Assembly (NCBI RefSeq): GCF_001517085.1
Contig: NZ_LRAC01000109.1
Location: 62,001 to 126,000, forward strand
Direction of reading: 5' to 3'
DNA length: 64,000 nt
Origin: Paenibacillus sp. DMB5
GTDB taxonomy: Bacteria; Bacillota; Bacilli; Paenibacillales; Paenibacillaceae
The notes below the pieces were generated by a model. The model made no database searches. It was not told where the DNA came from and was given only the letters and a program-made list of their open reading frames with translations. The translations under genes and the position numbers were made by a program. Positions 1 through 10,000 of the stretch are shown here, piece after piece (within the stretch, counting starts at the first letter, position 1; every line of letters begins with the position of its first letter).

Positions 1-617
1 ATTCCGGCAGACATCGTACGTGTAAGCTGCGCCATAACACCGGGTATCCCCAGGGCACGGCCGATATCCACACAAAGCGTACGGATATAGGTCCCCTTCG
101 AGCAAAGCACACGGAAGGTAATATCGGGATATTTGCCGTTCCAGACCATATCCGTCATTTCAATCTCATAGATTTCCACTTCACGGCTCTTGCGCTCCAC
201 GGTCTTGCCTTCCCGGGCAAGCTCATAAAGCCGTTTGCCGTCAACCTTGACCGCCGAGTACATGGGCGGCACCTGTGAAATAACTCCTCTGAACGATTCC
301 AGTACAGCCAGCACTTCAGCCTCGGTTACCCGGACCTCATCCACCGATTCCGTAATCGTTCCCGTCATATCTTCCGTATCACTAGACAGGCCCAGACGCA
401 GCGTGGCTACATATTCCTTGGGAAGTTCCTGTATGTACTCCACTACCCGCGTAGCCCGTCCAAGACACAGCGGCAGCACCCCGGTTACTTGAGGATCAAG
501 CGTCCCGGTGTGGCCAATCCGCTTCATACCAAGAATACGCCGGGCTTTGGCGACCACATCATGTGAGGTAAAGCCTGCAGGCTTAAAGACTGCGAGTACA
601 CCTTTAAGCTCACTCAT
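1..617 (-). CDS. truB: tRNA pseudouridine(55) synthase TruB, 3' end cut by window edge
   Basis: Makes pseudouridine 55 in the T-loop of tRNAs. About 205 N-terminal residues are visible, starting MSELKGVLAVFKPAG. The catalytic Asp motif G-H-T-G-T-L-D-P-Q-V-T-G lies near residue 40, as expected for TruB, and the conserved YSAVKVDGKRLYELAR stretch follows near residue 120. The family is about 300 residues, so roughly one third is outside the window. The ATG overlaps the nrnA stop as ATGA, implying translational coupling at the end of the rimP-nusA-infB-rbfA-nrnA operon. The reading frame is intact as far as it goes. Confidence 0.95.
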   Translation of the reverse strand, partial: MSELKGVLAVFKPAGFTSHDVVAKARRILGMKRIGHTGTLDPQVTGVLPLCLGRATRVVEYIQELPKEYVATLRLGLSSDTEDMTGTITESVDEVRVTEAEVLAVLESFRGVISQVPPMYSAVKVDGKRLYELAREGKTVERKSREVEIYEIEMTDMVWNGKYPDITFRVLCSKGTYIRTLCVDIGRALGIPGVMAQLTRTMSAG

Positions 618-1591
618 AGATGGCGTCTGACCTCCTGAAGCACCAGCGCAACCGCTTCGTCCAGTGTCCCGTCGATACGCGCTCCTGCCGCCCGGGTATG
701 TCCGCCTCCGCCGAATACCTGGGCCAGTGCAGCAACGTCCACCTTGCCGGCTGAACGCAGGCTTGCTTTGACCGCATGCTCATTTATTACCTTGAACAGG
801 ATGCCAACCTCTACCCCGCGGATGTTACGCGGATAATTGACGATACCTTCCAGATCTTCATTTGCTGCACCGCAATCGATCATGTCCTGCGGGGTAACAT
901 GCAGCCAGGCAATATCCCCTTCCGGCGAGAGCTGCAGGGTATTAAGCGCCCGGTTCAGCACCTTGACCTGAGCCAGCGTCATCTCCTCCAGCAGGTTCTC
1001 CGCCAGTTCAGGGCCATTCACACCCATTGCCAGCAGCTCCGAAACGGCCGCCATAACCTTTGGTGAAGTATTCGTGTAGCGGAAGCCCCCGGTATCTGTC
1101 AGCAGTCCGGTATAAATGGCTGTAGCAATATCAAGGTCCCATTCCACCTGAAACGTCTTCAGCAGGTCGAACAAAATTTCTGCAGTCGCAGCAGCATCCG
1201 GCTTAATCAGCGTAACGAGGCCGTAACCGTTATTGGTTGGATGATGATCAATATTCACGATGCGCGCATCGCTGGCAAAGTAGCGCTGGGTCAGGCCCAC
1301 ACGCTGAAAATCTGCACAATCGACGCAAATGATATTGCTGTATTGGCGGGGCAGCTCACCGTCCGCCAGATTCACGATTTCACCGGCATGCCATAAATAT
1401 TCCATCCGCTTAGGAATCGGACCTTCATTCAGCATAGTGTATTTTTTGCCCAGACATGAGAGAAGCCAGCCCACCGCAAGGGTGGAGCTGACTGCATCTC
1501 CGTCCGGCTGAACATGCGACACTACAAGATAATCGTCGTGTTCCAGCAGAAACTCACGGGTCTGCTGGAGACTTTGTTCATAGCTCTGCAT
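614..1591 (-). CDS. nrnA: DHH-family oligoribonuclease / pAp phosphatase NrnA
   Basis: Degrades short RNA oligonucleotides and dephosphorylates pAp; a cytosolic Mn-dependent enzyme. The 325 residues carry the DHH phosphoesterase motifs in order: HVQPDGDAVSS near residue 26, VDCAD near 90, DHHPTN near 115, and the C-terminal DHHA1 motif GGGGHTRAAGA near 295. Length fits the family. It lies between rbfA (21-bp gap) and truB (ATGA overlap), an arrangement common in Firmicutes, where NrnA replaces Orn. No irregularity was seen. Confidence 0.95.
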   Translation of the reverse strand: MQSYEQSLQQTREFLLEHDDYLVVSHVQPDGDAVSSTLAVGWLLSCLGKKYTMLNEGPIPKRMEYLWHAGEIVNLADGELPRQYSNIICVDCADFQRVGLTQRYFASDARIVNIDHHPTNNGYGLVTLIKPDAAATAEILFDLLKTFQVEWDLDIATAIYTGLLTDTGGFRYTNTSPKVMAAVSELLAMGVNGPELAENLLEEMTLAQVKVLNRALNTLQLSPEGDIAWLHVTPQDMIDCGAANEDLEGIVNYPRNIRGVEVGILFKVINEHAVKASLRSAGKVDVAALAQVFGGGGHTRAAGARIDGTLDEAVALVLQEVRRHL

Positions 1592-1612
1592 TCGCCGTCT
1601 CCTTTATGTTTC

Positions 1613-1963
1613 CTAGCTTTCTTCGTGCATGATCTCGCCGAGCAGCTTCTCGATATGACTTCCGTAAGCAACGGATTCGTCAATCTTGAAGATCAGCTCC
1701 GGCGTATGGCGCAGGCGGATCGCCTTGCCAAGCTCAGAGCGGAGAAAGCCATTGGCCTTCTCAATCGCTTTGAGCGAGGCATTCTGCTGCTCCGCATCGC
1801 CGAACACGCTCAGGTATACTTTGGCCTGCGACAGATCGTTCGTCACGTCTACGCCGGTTACGGTAACAAAGCCTACCCGCGGATCTTTTAATCCGCTCTG
1901 GATGAGCTGGCTCAGCTCTTTCTTGATCTGCTCGCCAACCCGCCCTGCTCTGATTTTAGACAT
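1613..1963 (-). CDS. rbfA: 30S ribosome-binding factor RbfA
   Basis: Assembly factor needed for late maturation of the 30S subunit and 16S rRNA 5'-end processing, also linked to cold adaptation. The 116 residues form the single KH-like domain; recognisable parts are the N-terminal RAGRVGEQIKKELSQLI, the DPRVGFVTVTGV segment near residue 28 and the RHTPELIFKID segment near residue 84. It follows infB by 18 bases. B. subtilis has ylxP between infB and rbfA; that gene is absent here. Confidence 0.95.
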   Translation of the reverse strand: MSKIRAGRVGEQIKKELSQLIQSGLKDPRVGFVTVTGVDVTNDLSQAKVYLSVFGDAEQQNASLKAIEKANGFLRSELGKAIRLRHTPELIFKIDESVAYGSHIEKLLGEIMHEES

Positions 1964-1981
1964 TTGTATTCACCTCTTCGC

Positions 1982-4609
1982 TTAGCGCTCTACCTTTTCC
2001 ATGATGAACGCTTCGATAATGTCCCCCTCTTGGAGGTCATTATAGCGTTCCAAAGTTATGCCGCATTCATAACCCTGCGCCACTTCTTTTGCATCATCCT
2101 TAAAGCGCTTCAAGGTATCGATCTTGCCTTCGAAGACAACAATTCCGCCGCGGATCAGGCGCATTTCGGCATTGCGGGTAATTTTGCCGTCTGTAACCAT
2201 ACAGCCTGCAACACTGCCCACTTTGCTGATTTTGAAGACGTTGCGCACTTCGGCATGACCGATAATATTTTCTTTGAAGACCGGATCGAGCATGCCCTTC
2301 ATGGCACTTTCGATTTCTTCAATTACGTTGTAAATGATGTTGTGCAGGCGCACATCAACCTTCTCCTGCTCTGCAGCAGCTTTGGTCTGTGCGTCCGGAC
2401 GGACGTTGAAGCCGATTACGATGGCATTGGATGCTGCAGCCAGTGTAATATCGGATTCTGTAATGGCGCCGGCACCGCTGTGAATAATCTTCACGCGTAC
2501 GCCTTCAACCTCGATCTTCGCCAGGGAGCTCTTGAGCGCCTCAACCGAACCCTGTACGTCACCCTTGATGATTACGTTCAGGTCTTTGATCTCGCCATCC
2601 TTGATGTGTTTGAACAGGTCATCCAGTGTAACACGGGTATTTGTGTTCAGCTCGGACTGGCGCTGGGTTGTGGAGCGTCTGTCGGCAATTGCACGGGCTT
2701 TGCGCTCGTCTTCGAAGGCCATGAACGGATCGCCCGCCTGCGGCACTTCAGTCAGACCGGTAATTTCCACCGGAGTGGAAGGTCCCGCTTCCTTGATTTT
2801 GCGTCCCTTGTCATTCACCATAGCGCGGACACGACCGAAGCAGTTACCTGCTACAAATGCGTCTCCCACCTTCAGCGTACCGTTCTGCACGAGAATACGG
2901 GCAACCGGTCCGCGGTTCTTGTCAAGCTCGGCTTCTATAACAGTACCGCGTGCCCGTTTGTCCGGGTTCGCTTTGTACTCATTAACTTCGGCTACGAGCA
3001 GGATCATTTCCAGCAGCTCTTCCAGGTTAATGCGCTGTTTGGCTGACAGGTTAACGAAGATGGTGTCTCCGCCCCACTCTTCCGGTACCAGCTCATAATT
3101 AGTAAGCTCCTGCTTCACGCGGTCTGGATCAGCACCCGGCTTATCGATCTTGTTAACAGCAACAATGATCGGCAGACCGGCAGCCTTGGCGTGGTTAATC
3201 GCTTCTACCGTCTGCGGCATAACGCCGTCATCGGCAGCTACAACGATAATGGTCATATCAGTGACCTGTGCACCGCGGGCACGCATGGCGGTAAACGCTT
3301 CGTGACCCGGAGTATCCAGGAACGTAATTTTCTTGTGGTTGATTTCCACCTGATACGCACCGATGTGCTGGGTAATCCCGCCGGCTTCGCCGCCGGTTAC
3401 GTTCGTTGAACGGATCGCATCCAGCAAAGTTGTTTTACCATGGTCAACGTGACCCATGATCGTAACAACCGGCGGACGGGTCTGCAGATCCTCTTCGGAA
3501 TCGTTCTCTTCCACTGTTTCGAAGCTGTCTTCGTCCACAGGGATCTTCACTTCTACTTCTACGCCAAATTCTCCGGACAAGAGCAGAATGGTGTCGATAT
3601 CAAGCTCCTGGTTGATGGTCGCCATAACGCCCATCAGGATCAGCTTCTTGATGACTTCGGAAGCATCCTTATGGAGCAGCTTGGCTGTTTCACCGACAGT
3701 CATATTACCGCGGACAATAATCTTCTTCGGTGTGTTGTCAATCTTCTCACGGTGTACGACCGGCTGGTTTCTGCCGCCGCGGCTATTCTTGCCGCCGCGG
3801 TTGTTGCGGAAATTACCGCCGCCTTTACCGTCTTCAAAGCGCTTCTGGCCGCCATTGTTGTTCGGTCTGCCGCCGGAAGTGTTCTTCTTCGGACCTCTGT
3901 CTCCGCCGCGGGAGAAATCACCGCCGCCTTGTCCTTGCGGACGGCTGTCTGTGCGCGGAGCACTGCTCTGCGGACGGTCGCCGGTACGCGGAGCACCGCC
4001 GCCTTGTCCTTGCGGACGGCTGCCTGCGCTGCCGCCTTGTGGACGGTTACCACCGCCGTTACTGCCCTGCGGACGGTTGCCGCCAGTGGAGCTGCCTTGC
4101 GGACGGTTACCGCCAGTGGAGCCGCCCTGCGGACGGTTACCGCCAGTGGAACTGCCCTGAGGGCGGTTGCCGCCGGTTCCGCCTTGCGGACGGTTGCCTT
4201 GCGGGCGGGAATTCTGGGTGGAGCCTGAGTTGGTTCTGCGGGAATCTTGTCCGCTTTGGGGCCTAGGTGACGTTGTCGATTGGTTGTTGTTTTGGTTACT
4301 GTTCATACCTACCTGCTTTTCCGGTTGATTTTTGTTGGCATTCTGAGCACTCTGGGGTTCGGCGGTTACCGTACCGGCTGATGCCGGACGGCTGCTGGTG
4401 CCGGTGTCCCGCTTGGCTGCAGCGTTTGACTTGATATCCTTAAAGAACTGCTCCACTTTGTTTACGGAGCCGTCCTCCATCACACTCATATGATTATTCA
4501 CAGGAACATTCAAACGCTTCAGAATTGTAATAATTTCTTTACTGCTCATATTCAGAGATTTCGCGTATTCATACACGCGCAGTTTATCCTTATTGTCTTC
4601 TTTAGTCAA
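1982..4609 (-). CDS. infB: translation initiation factor IF-2
   Basis: GTPase that brings fMet-tRNA to the 30S subunit and promotes subunit joining. I chose a TTG start at 4609 ([17 protein letters not shown]), which has GGAGGT 7 bases upstream; this gives 875 residues. Order: an IF2-N domain (residues 1-55), a long Gly/Asn/Arg/Pro/Gln-rich linker (about 70-290) containing tandem GGNRPQG units, a second IF2-N domain, then the GTPase domain with G1 [10 protein letters not shown]3 DTPGHEAF and G4 NKID, and C-terminal domains II-IV. The linker is encoded by a 30-bp tandem repeat and is probably length-variable between strains. Part of the rimP operon. Confidence 0.97.
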   Translation of the reverse strand: MTKEDNKDKLRVYEYAKSLNMSSKEIITILKRLNVPVNNHMSVMEDGSVNKVEQFFKDIKSNAAAKRDTGTSSRPASAGTVTAEPQSAQNANKNQPEKQVGMNSNQNNNQSTTSPRPQSGQDSRRTNSGSTQNSRPQGNRPQGGTGGNRPQGSSTGGNRPQGGSTGGNRPQGSSTGGNRPQGSNGGGNRPQGGSAGSRPQGQGGGAPRTGDRPQSSAPRTDSRPQGQGGGDFSRGGDRGPKKNTSGGRPNNNGGQKRFEDGKGGGNFRNNRGGKNSRGGRNQPVVHREKIDNTPKKIIVRGNMTVGETAKLLHKDASEVIKKLILMGVMATINQELDIDTILLLSGEFGVEVEVKIPVDEDSFETVEENDSEEDLQTRPPVVTIMGHVDHGKTTLLDAIRSTNVTGGEAGGITQHIGAYQVEINHKKITFLDTPGHEAFTAMRARGAQVTDMTIIVVAADDGVMPQTVEAINHAKAAGLPIIVAVNKIDKPGADPDRVKQELTNYELVPEEWGGDTIFVNLSAKQRINLEELLEMILLVAEVNEYKANPDKRARGTVIEAELDKNRGPVARILVQNGTLKVGDAFVAGNCFGRVRAMVNDKGRKIKEAGPSTPVEITGLTEVPQAGDPFMAFEDERKARAIADRRSTTQRQSELNTNTRVTLDDLFKHIKDGEIKDLNVIIKGDVQGSVEALKSSLAKIEVEGVRVKIIHSGAGAITESDITLAAASNAIVIGFNVRPDAQTKAAAEQEKVDVRLHNIIYNVIEEIESAMKGMLDPVFKENIIGHAEVRNVFKISKVGSVAGCMVTDGKITRNAEMRLIRGGIVVFEGKIDTLKRFKDDAKEVAQGYECGITLERYNDLQEGDIIEAFIMEKVER
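4041..4200. repeat. 30-bp minisatellite inside infB
   Basis: The motif GGACGGTTRCC recurs at 4041, 4071, 4101, 4131 and, with one change, 4161, an exact 30-bp period, with a further copy 27 bp on at 4188. It encodes [11 protein letters not shown] units of the IF2 linker. Because the period is a multiple of three, copy-number changes keep the frame. Confidence 0.9.
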
Positions 4610-4925
4610 TAACTCCACCTCCGACAGTATCTCCAAGCGTTCTGGAGATCATTTCCGCGAATCCTTTATCCGTAACGGCCAGCACAACGCGCTGGTCCTT
4701 ACCAATACTTGCACCGAGTTCATCCCGGTGAAATGCGATTACTAGTGGAATATCGTAGGTTCCGCACTTATCGCGAAACTTTTTTTGGGTATTATCTGAA
4801 GCGTCACCTGCCAGGACGACCAGCTTCGCCTCTGAGGACCGCACTGCCTTGAGTACAGCCTCGTCTCCGGTGACAATCTTGCCTGCTCTCATCGCAAGCC
4901 CTAAATAAGAAAGGGTTTTACTCAT
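4602..4925 (-). CDS. ylxQ: L7Ae/L30e/S12e-family RNA-binding protein YlxQ
   Basis: A small ribosomal L7Ae-like protein, thought to bind kink-turn RNA. It starts [22 protein letters not shown] at 4925, giving 107 residues; an upstream GTG 9 bases earlier is possible but less family-like. The LGLAMRAGK motif at the N-terminus and the [16 protein letters not shown] segment near residue 35 are typical. It overlaps the end of ylxR by 8 bases and its stop overlaps the infB TTG start region, so translation is coupled. Confidence 0.93.
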   Translation of the reverse strand: MSKTLSYLGLAMRAGKIVTGDEAVLKAVRSSEAKLVVLAGDASDNTQKKFRDKCGTYDIPLVIAFHRDELGASIGKDQRVVLAVTDKGFAEMISRTLGDTVGGGVID

Positions 4926-5226
4926 TGTCCTCACTATCCTTTGCTGCTAGAAATTCTTCCTCTACGGATGCAAAATCCCTGGCCAGCTGGGCATAGATTT
5001 CAGGACTCACCTGACACTTTAATGCACGGTCAAGCGCTTTGTTTTTTTGTGCCAGTTTAAAGCATTCCAGTTTGCCGCAGATGTAAGCGCCCCGTCCTGA
5101 TTTCTTCCCGGTCAGATCGATCATCACTTCGCCGTCCGGTGTGCGGACTACGCGGATCAGCTCTTTCTTGGGCATCATTTCCTGGCTGGCAACACATTTG
5201 CGCAGCGGAACCTTCTTTTGCTTCAT
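4918..5226 (-). CDS. ylxR: YlxR family RNA-binding/regulatory protein (RnpM-like)
   Basis: DUF448 protein of the nusA-infB operon, reported in B. subtilis to bind and modulate RNase P. The 102 residues hold the family signature: PLRKCVASQEM near residue 6, KELIRVVRTPDGEV near 20 and SGRGAYICGKLEC near 42. It sits 31 bases after nusA and overlaps ylxQ by 8 bases. The start has a GGGGGCG purine run upstream. Confidence 0.93.
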   Translation of the reverse strand: MKQKKVPLRKCVASQEMMPKKELIRVVRTPDGEVMIDLTGKKSGRGAYICGKLECFKLAQKNKALDRALKCQVSPEIYAQLARDFASVEEEFLAAKDSEDNE

Positions 5227-5257
5227 TCTAATCGCCCCCCGTCAGTCAACAGCCAAA

Positions 5258-6355
<1,098 letters not shown>

Positions 6356-6381
6356 GAAATTCCGGTCCCCCTTTCAAAACG

Positions 6382-6849
6382 TTAAAAAATAATGGCCAAT
6401 CTCGCGCTGGCGACTTTGGCATACGGCACAACATGTTCTTTTTTGCCCGCGGAGATGAGCAGTTCCTCATTCTCGAACGAGACCAAACGGCCCTCGAATT
6501 CCTTAAGGCCCTGAATCGGCTCATAAACCGTTACATATACGTCCTTGCCTACCGCTTTGGCTACATCCGCTGCTTTTTTGAGCGGCCGTTCAGCCCCCGG
6601 AGAGGAAACCTCCAGGAAATAGGCCTCGGGGATCGGATCATTCTCATCCAGCTTTGAGCTGAAATATTCGCTGATCATGCCGCAGTCATCGATATCGATG
6701 CCGCCTTCTTTATCTACGAATATGCGCAAAAACCAGTTGGAACCTTCCTTCACGTATTCAACGTCCACCAGTTCGAAACCATTGTCCTCAAGATAGGACC
6801 CGAGCATCTGCTCTACCGTTTGTTTGATTTTGGATTTGGATGTGCTCAA
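6382..6849 (-). CDS. rimP: ribosome maturation factor RimP
   Basis: Assists 30S subunit assembly. I chose the TTG at 6849 (LSTSKSKIKQTVEQML) because GGAGGT lies 9 bases upstream; longer in-frame versions run into the leader hairpin. This gives 155 residues, the normal family length, with FELVDVEYVKEG near residue 27, IDIDDCGMIS near 50 and the EVSSPGAERPL motif near 78. First gene of the operon behind the promoter at 6954-6982. Confidence 0.93.
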   Translation of the reverse strand: MSTSKSKIKQTVEQMLGSYLEDNGFELVDVEYVKEGSNWFLRIFVDKEGGIDIDDCGMISEYFSSKLDENDPIPEAYFLEVSSPGAERPLKKAADVAKAVGKDVYVTVYEPIQGLKEFEGRLVSFENEELLISAGKKEHVVPYAKVASARLAIIF

Positions 6850-6894
6850 AAGAAAATTACCTCCACGAACTTGTCTTTTGCTATATACCAAAGA

Positions 6895-6920
6895 TAAAGA
6901 GTGGGTTTCCCCACTCTTTA
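6895..6920 (-). promoter_or_regulatory. perfect hairpin in the rimP operon leader
   Basis: Eleven-base-pair perfect stem, TAAAGAGTGGG pairing with CCCACTCTTTA, closed by GAAA on the transcribed (minus) strand. It lies about 30 bases after the predicted transcription start and about 30 bases before the rimP Shine-Dalgarno. The bases after it (TCTTTGG) are only moderately U-rich, so it could be a weak terminator/attenuator or an RNA stability element. Confidence 0.7.
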
Positions 6921-6953
6921 CACAACGGACTTATCTCATTATTACCAAGAAAA

Positions 6954-6982
6954 ATTATACCATAGTGCATCTGCACTGACAA
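6954..6982 (-). promoter_or_regulatory. sigma-A promoter of the rimP-nusA-infB operon
   Basis: On the minus strand TTGTCA (6977-6982) and TATAAT (6954-6959) are separated by exactly 17 bases. The -10 box is a perfect match and the -35 box has one mismatch. It lies about 105 bases upstream of the rimP TTG. Confidence 0.88.
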
Positions 6983-7039
6983 GTACCAGCCCTTGACTGC
7001 CTGTCCGGCAAGGCTTTGCCCGGCTGATATTCCGGGGGT

Positions 7040-7090
7040 CCCCGCAAAGTACCAGGTGATTCTTCGGAGCCATCGGTTCACTTTGCGGGG
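7040..7090. repeat. 11-bp inverted repeat just after polC
   Basis: CCCCGCAAAGT (7040-7050) and ACTTTGCGGGG (7080-7090) are perfect complements around a 29-base loop. The T-rich flank (TATTTTT) is on the plus-strand side, so as an intrinsic terminator it points the wrong way for polC. A smaller hairpin follows at about 7003-7022. Confidence 0.6.
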
Positions 7091-7095
7091 TATTT

Positions 7096-10000
7096 TTAGA
7101 ACAGTGACAGCTGGTTGCTCTCCGGAAGTCCGCGGAAGCAGCCCATCCCGGTCAGCAGCTCGATAACCGTCTTACTCGCTTTGGATTTCTGCTGGAAATC
7201 CTCAATCGACAGGAACTCGCCGGCATCCTTGGCGGCCGCAATATTGATCGCCGCATTCTCACCGATTCCCGCAAGCGCGGAGAACGGCGGAATCAGGCTG
7301 GTGCCGTCCACGGTAAAACGGTTCGCATCGGAACGGTACAGATCGATGTTCTTAAAGGTGAACCCGCGCGCCGTCATCTCCAGTGCCATCTCGAGCACAG
7401 GCAGCATCGCTTTTTCCTTAGGCAGCGCCTGGAAGCCCTTGGCTTCGATCTCGCCGATCTGGCGGTTGATCGCTTCATAGCCCTGGCAGCAGAGCTCGAT
7501 GTCAAAGTCAGCGGCACGTACCGAGAAGTAGGTCGCATAATATTCAATCGGATGATACAGCTTGAAGTAGGCGGTCCGCACTGCAGAGATTACATACGCA
7601 GCGGCATGCGCCTTAGGGAACATGTACTGGATCTTCAGACAGGAATCAATGTACCATTGCGGCACCTTGCATTTCTTCATCTCTTCAATCCATTCGGGCG
7701 GCAGCCCTTTTCCTTTACGCACGCTTTCCGTAATTTTAAATGCCAGGCTCGCATCCATACCCGCCTTATAGATCAGATAGAGCATGATATCGTCACGACA
7801 GCCGATTACGGTCTTAATGTTGCAGGTGTTGTTTTTGATCAGTTCCTGTGCATTGCCCAGCCATACGCCGGTACCGTGTGACAGTCCTGATATCTGCAGC
7901 AAGTCGGCAAAGCTGGACGGCTTCGATTCAATCAGCATCTGCCGGACGAATTTGGTCCCCATTTCCGGTACACCGTAGGTGGCCACAGGGGTACGGATCT
8001 GTTCAGGCCGCACACCTAACGCCTCTGTGGAGTTAAACATGCTCATAACCTTCGGGTCATTCATCGGAATGGTCGTCGGATCGACGCCGGTCAGATCCTG
8101 CAGCATACGCATCATGGTCGGATCATCATGGCCCAGAATATCAAGCTTCAGCAGGTTGGCGTCAAAGGCATGATAATCAAAATGGGTCGTTTTCCACTCG
8201 GCTGTTACATCATCCGCAGGGAACTGGACCGGTGTAATATCCTCGATCTCCATATAATCCGGCAGAACGACGATACCGCCGGGATGCTGTCCGGTGCTGC
8301 GCTTAACGCCTGTGCAGCCAGCAGCCAGACGGTTAAGCTCGGCCCCCCGCCAGCGCTTCTGGTGATGCTCCTCATATTTCTTGGTGAAGCCGAAGGCTGT
8401 CTTCTCCGCTACCGTACCAATCGTTCCTGCACGGAATACGTTATCCGGGCCGAACATCGTTTTGGTAAAGTTATGGGCATTGGGCTGGTACTCCCCGGAG
8501 AAGTTAAGGTCGATATCGGGAACCTTGTCCCCTTTGAAGCCAAGGAAGGTCTCAAACGGAATATCCTGCCCCTCTCCCTTCAGCCTGCCGCCGCAGTTCG
8601 GGCAGGCTTTATCCGGGAGGTCAAAACCGCTCGGCACGCTGCCGTCCAGGAACCATTCGCTATGCTTGCATTCGGGATTCAGGCAAATGTAATGCGCCGG
8701 CAACGGGTTAACCTCGGAGATGCCGAGGAAGGTTGCAACTACAGACGAGCCGACCGAGCCGCGGGAACCTACGAGGTATCCGTCCTGATTCGACTTTTTA
8801 ACAAGCCGCTCCGAAATCAGATAGTTGGCCGAGAAGCCGTATTTGATAATCGGCGCAAGCTCTTTTTCCAGGCGGGCCACCACGACTTCCGGGAGATCCT
8901 CACCGTAAATGGACTTGGCCGTATTATAGCAGGTGCTGCGGATTTCATCGTCCGCTCCTTCAATATTCGGTGTAAAGAGTTCGCTGGGAAACAGATCATA
9001 TTCCTCGAACCGCTCGGCAAGCGCTACGGTGTTGGTGACAACAACCTCCATCGCTTTTTCCGCACCCAGGAATTCGAACTCCGCTAGCATTTCATCCGTT
9101 GTCCGGAAATGGGCATCCGGCTTGACCTGATCCTTAAGCGGACTGAAGCCGGTAATGCCGTGGATCGTGATGTCACGGAACAGCTTTTGGCGGGGCTCCA
9201 GATAATGAACATTGCCCGTGGCAATGACCGGCTTGTTCATCTGTTCGCCGATTTCACAGATTTTGCGCACAACGTCCCTTAAATCCTCAGCCGTTGCCAC
9301 AAACCCTTTATCCACGAGATGCATATACATGGTCAGCGGCTGAATTTCCAGAACATCATAGAACTGGGCAACCTCCATCGCTTCCTCTACCGTCTTGTTG
9401 AGCACTGTCTCAAAAAATTCCCCGCGCTCACAGCCGGAAATCACGATCAGTCCATCGCGGTGCTGCTCAAGCTTCGATTTCGGGATGCATGGTACACGCT
9501 TGAAGTACTCCGTATGGCTCATGGAGATCAGCTTATACAGGTTCTTTTTGCCGATAGGATTAAGAGCATAGATTCCGCAGTGGAATGGCCGGACATTGGA
9601 CAGATCATTACCAACATAGTCGTTCAGCCGCTCCAGCCGGGTCAGATTCTTCAGCTTCTCGGCATCATTCAGAAGGCCCGTCAAAATACCGCCGAGCGCA
9701 ATGGTATCATCAACTGCCCGGTGATGGCTTTCCAGCAGCACTTTATATTTATCCGCAAGTGTGTTCAAACGGTGATTCTTCATGCTCGGAAACAACAGCC
9801 GCGCCAGCTCCAGCGTATCCAGTGAAGGATTTGGCAGCTGCGGCTGGCCCAGCTTCAGCAGTGAGGCCTGAATAAAGCCCATATCAAACCGCGCATTATG
9901 AGCTACCAGAACAGCATCGCCTATGAACTCGACAAATTCCTTCAGTACCGGTTCCAAATCCGGGGCATCCTTAACCATTTCGTCAGTAATGTTAGTCAGC

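Noticed and set aside
1964..3046. 360-codon open frame opposite infB
   Set aside because: Shadow of the conserved GTPase region; residue composition and absence of any recognisable domain argue against a gene.
4041..4200. CRISPR-like repeat array
   Set aside because: The repeats are contiguous, without unique spacers, and encode in-frame IF2 linker residues.
3440..4228. Long open frames opposite and within infB
   Set aside because: They arise from the GC-rich repetitive linker of IF2 read in other frames; no ribosome site and unnatural composition (Ala/Thr/Arg or Pro/Leu repeats).
8128..9087. 319-codon open frame opposite polC
   Set aside because: It is antisense to a fully conserved polC coding region and has no family features, promoter or ribosome site.
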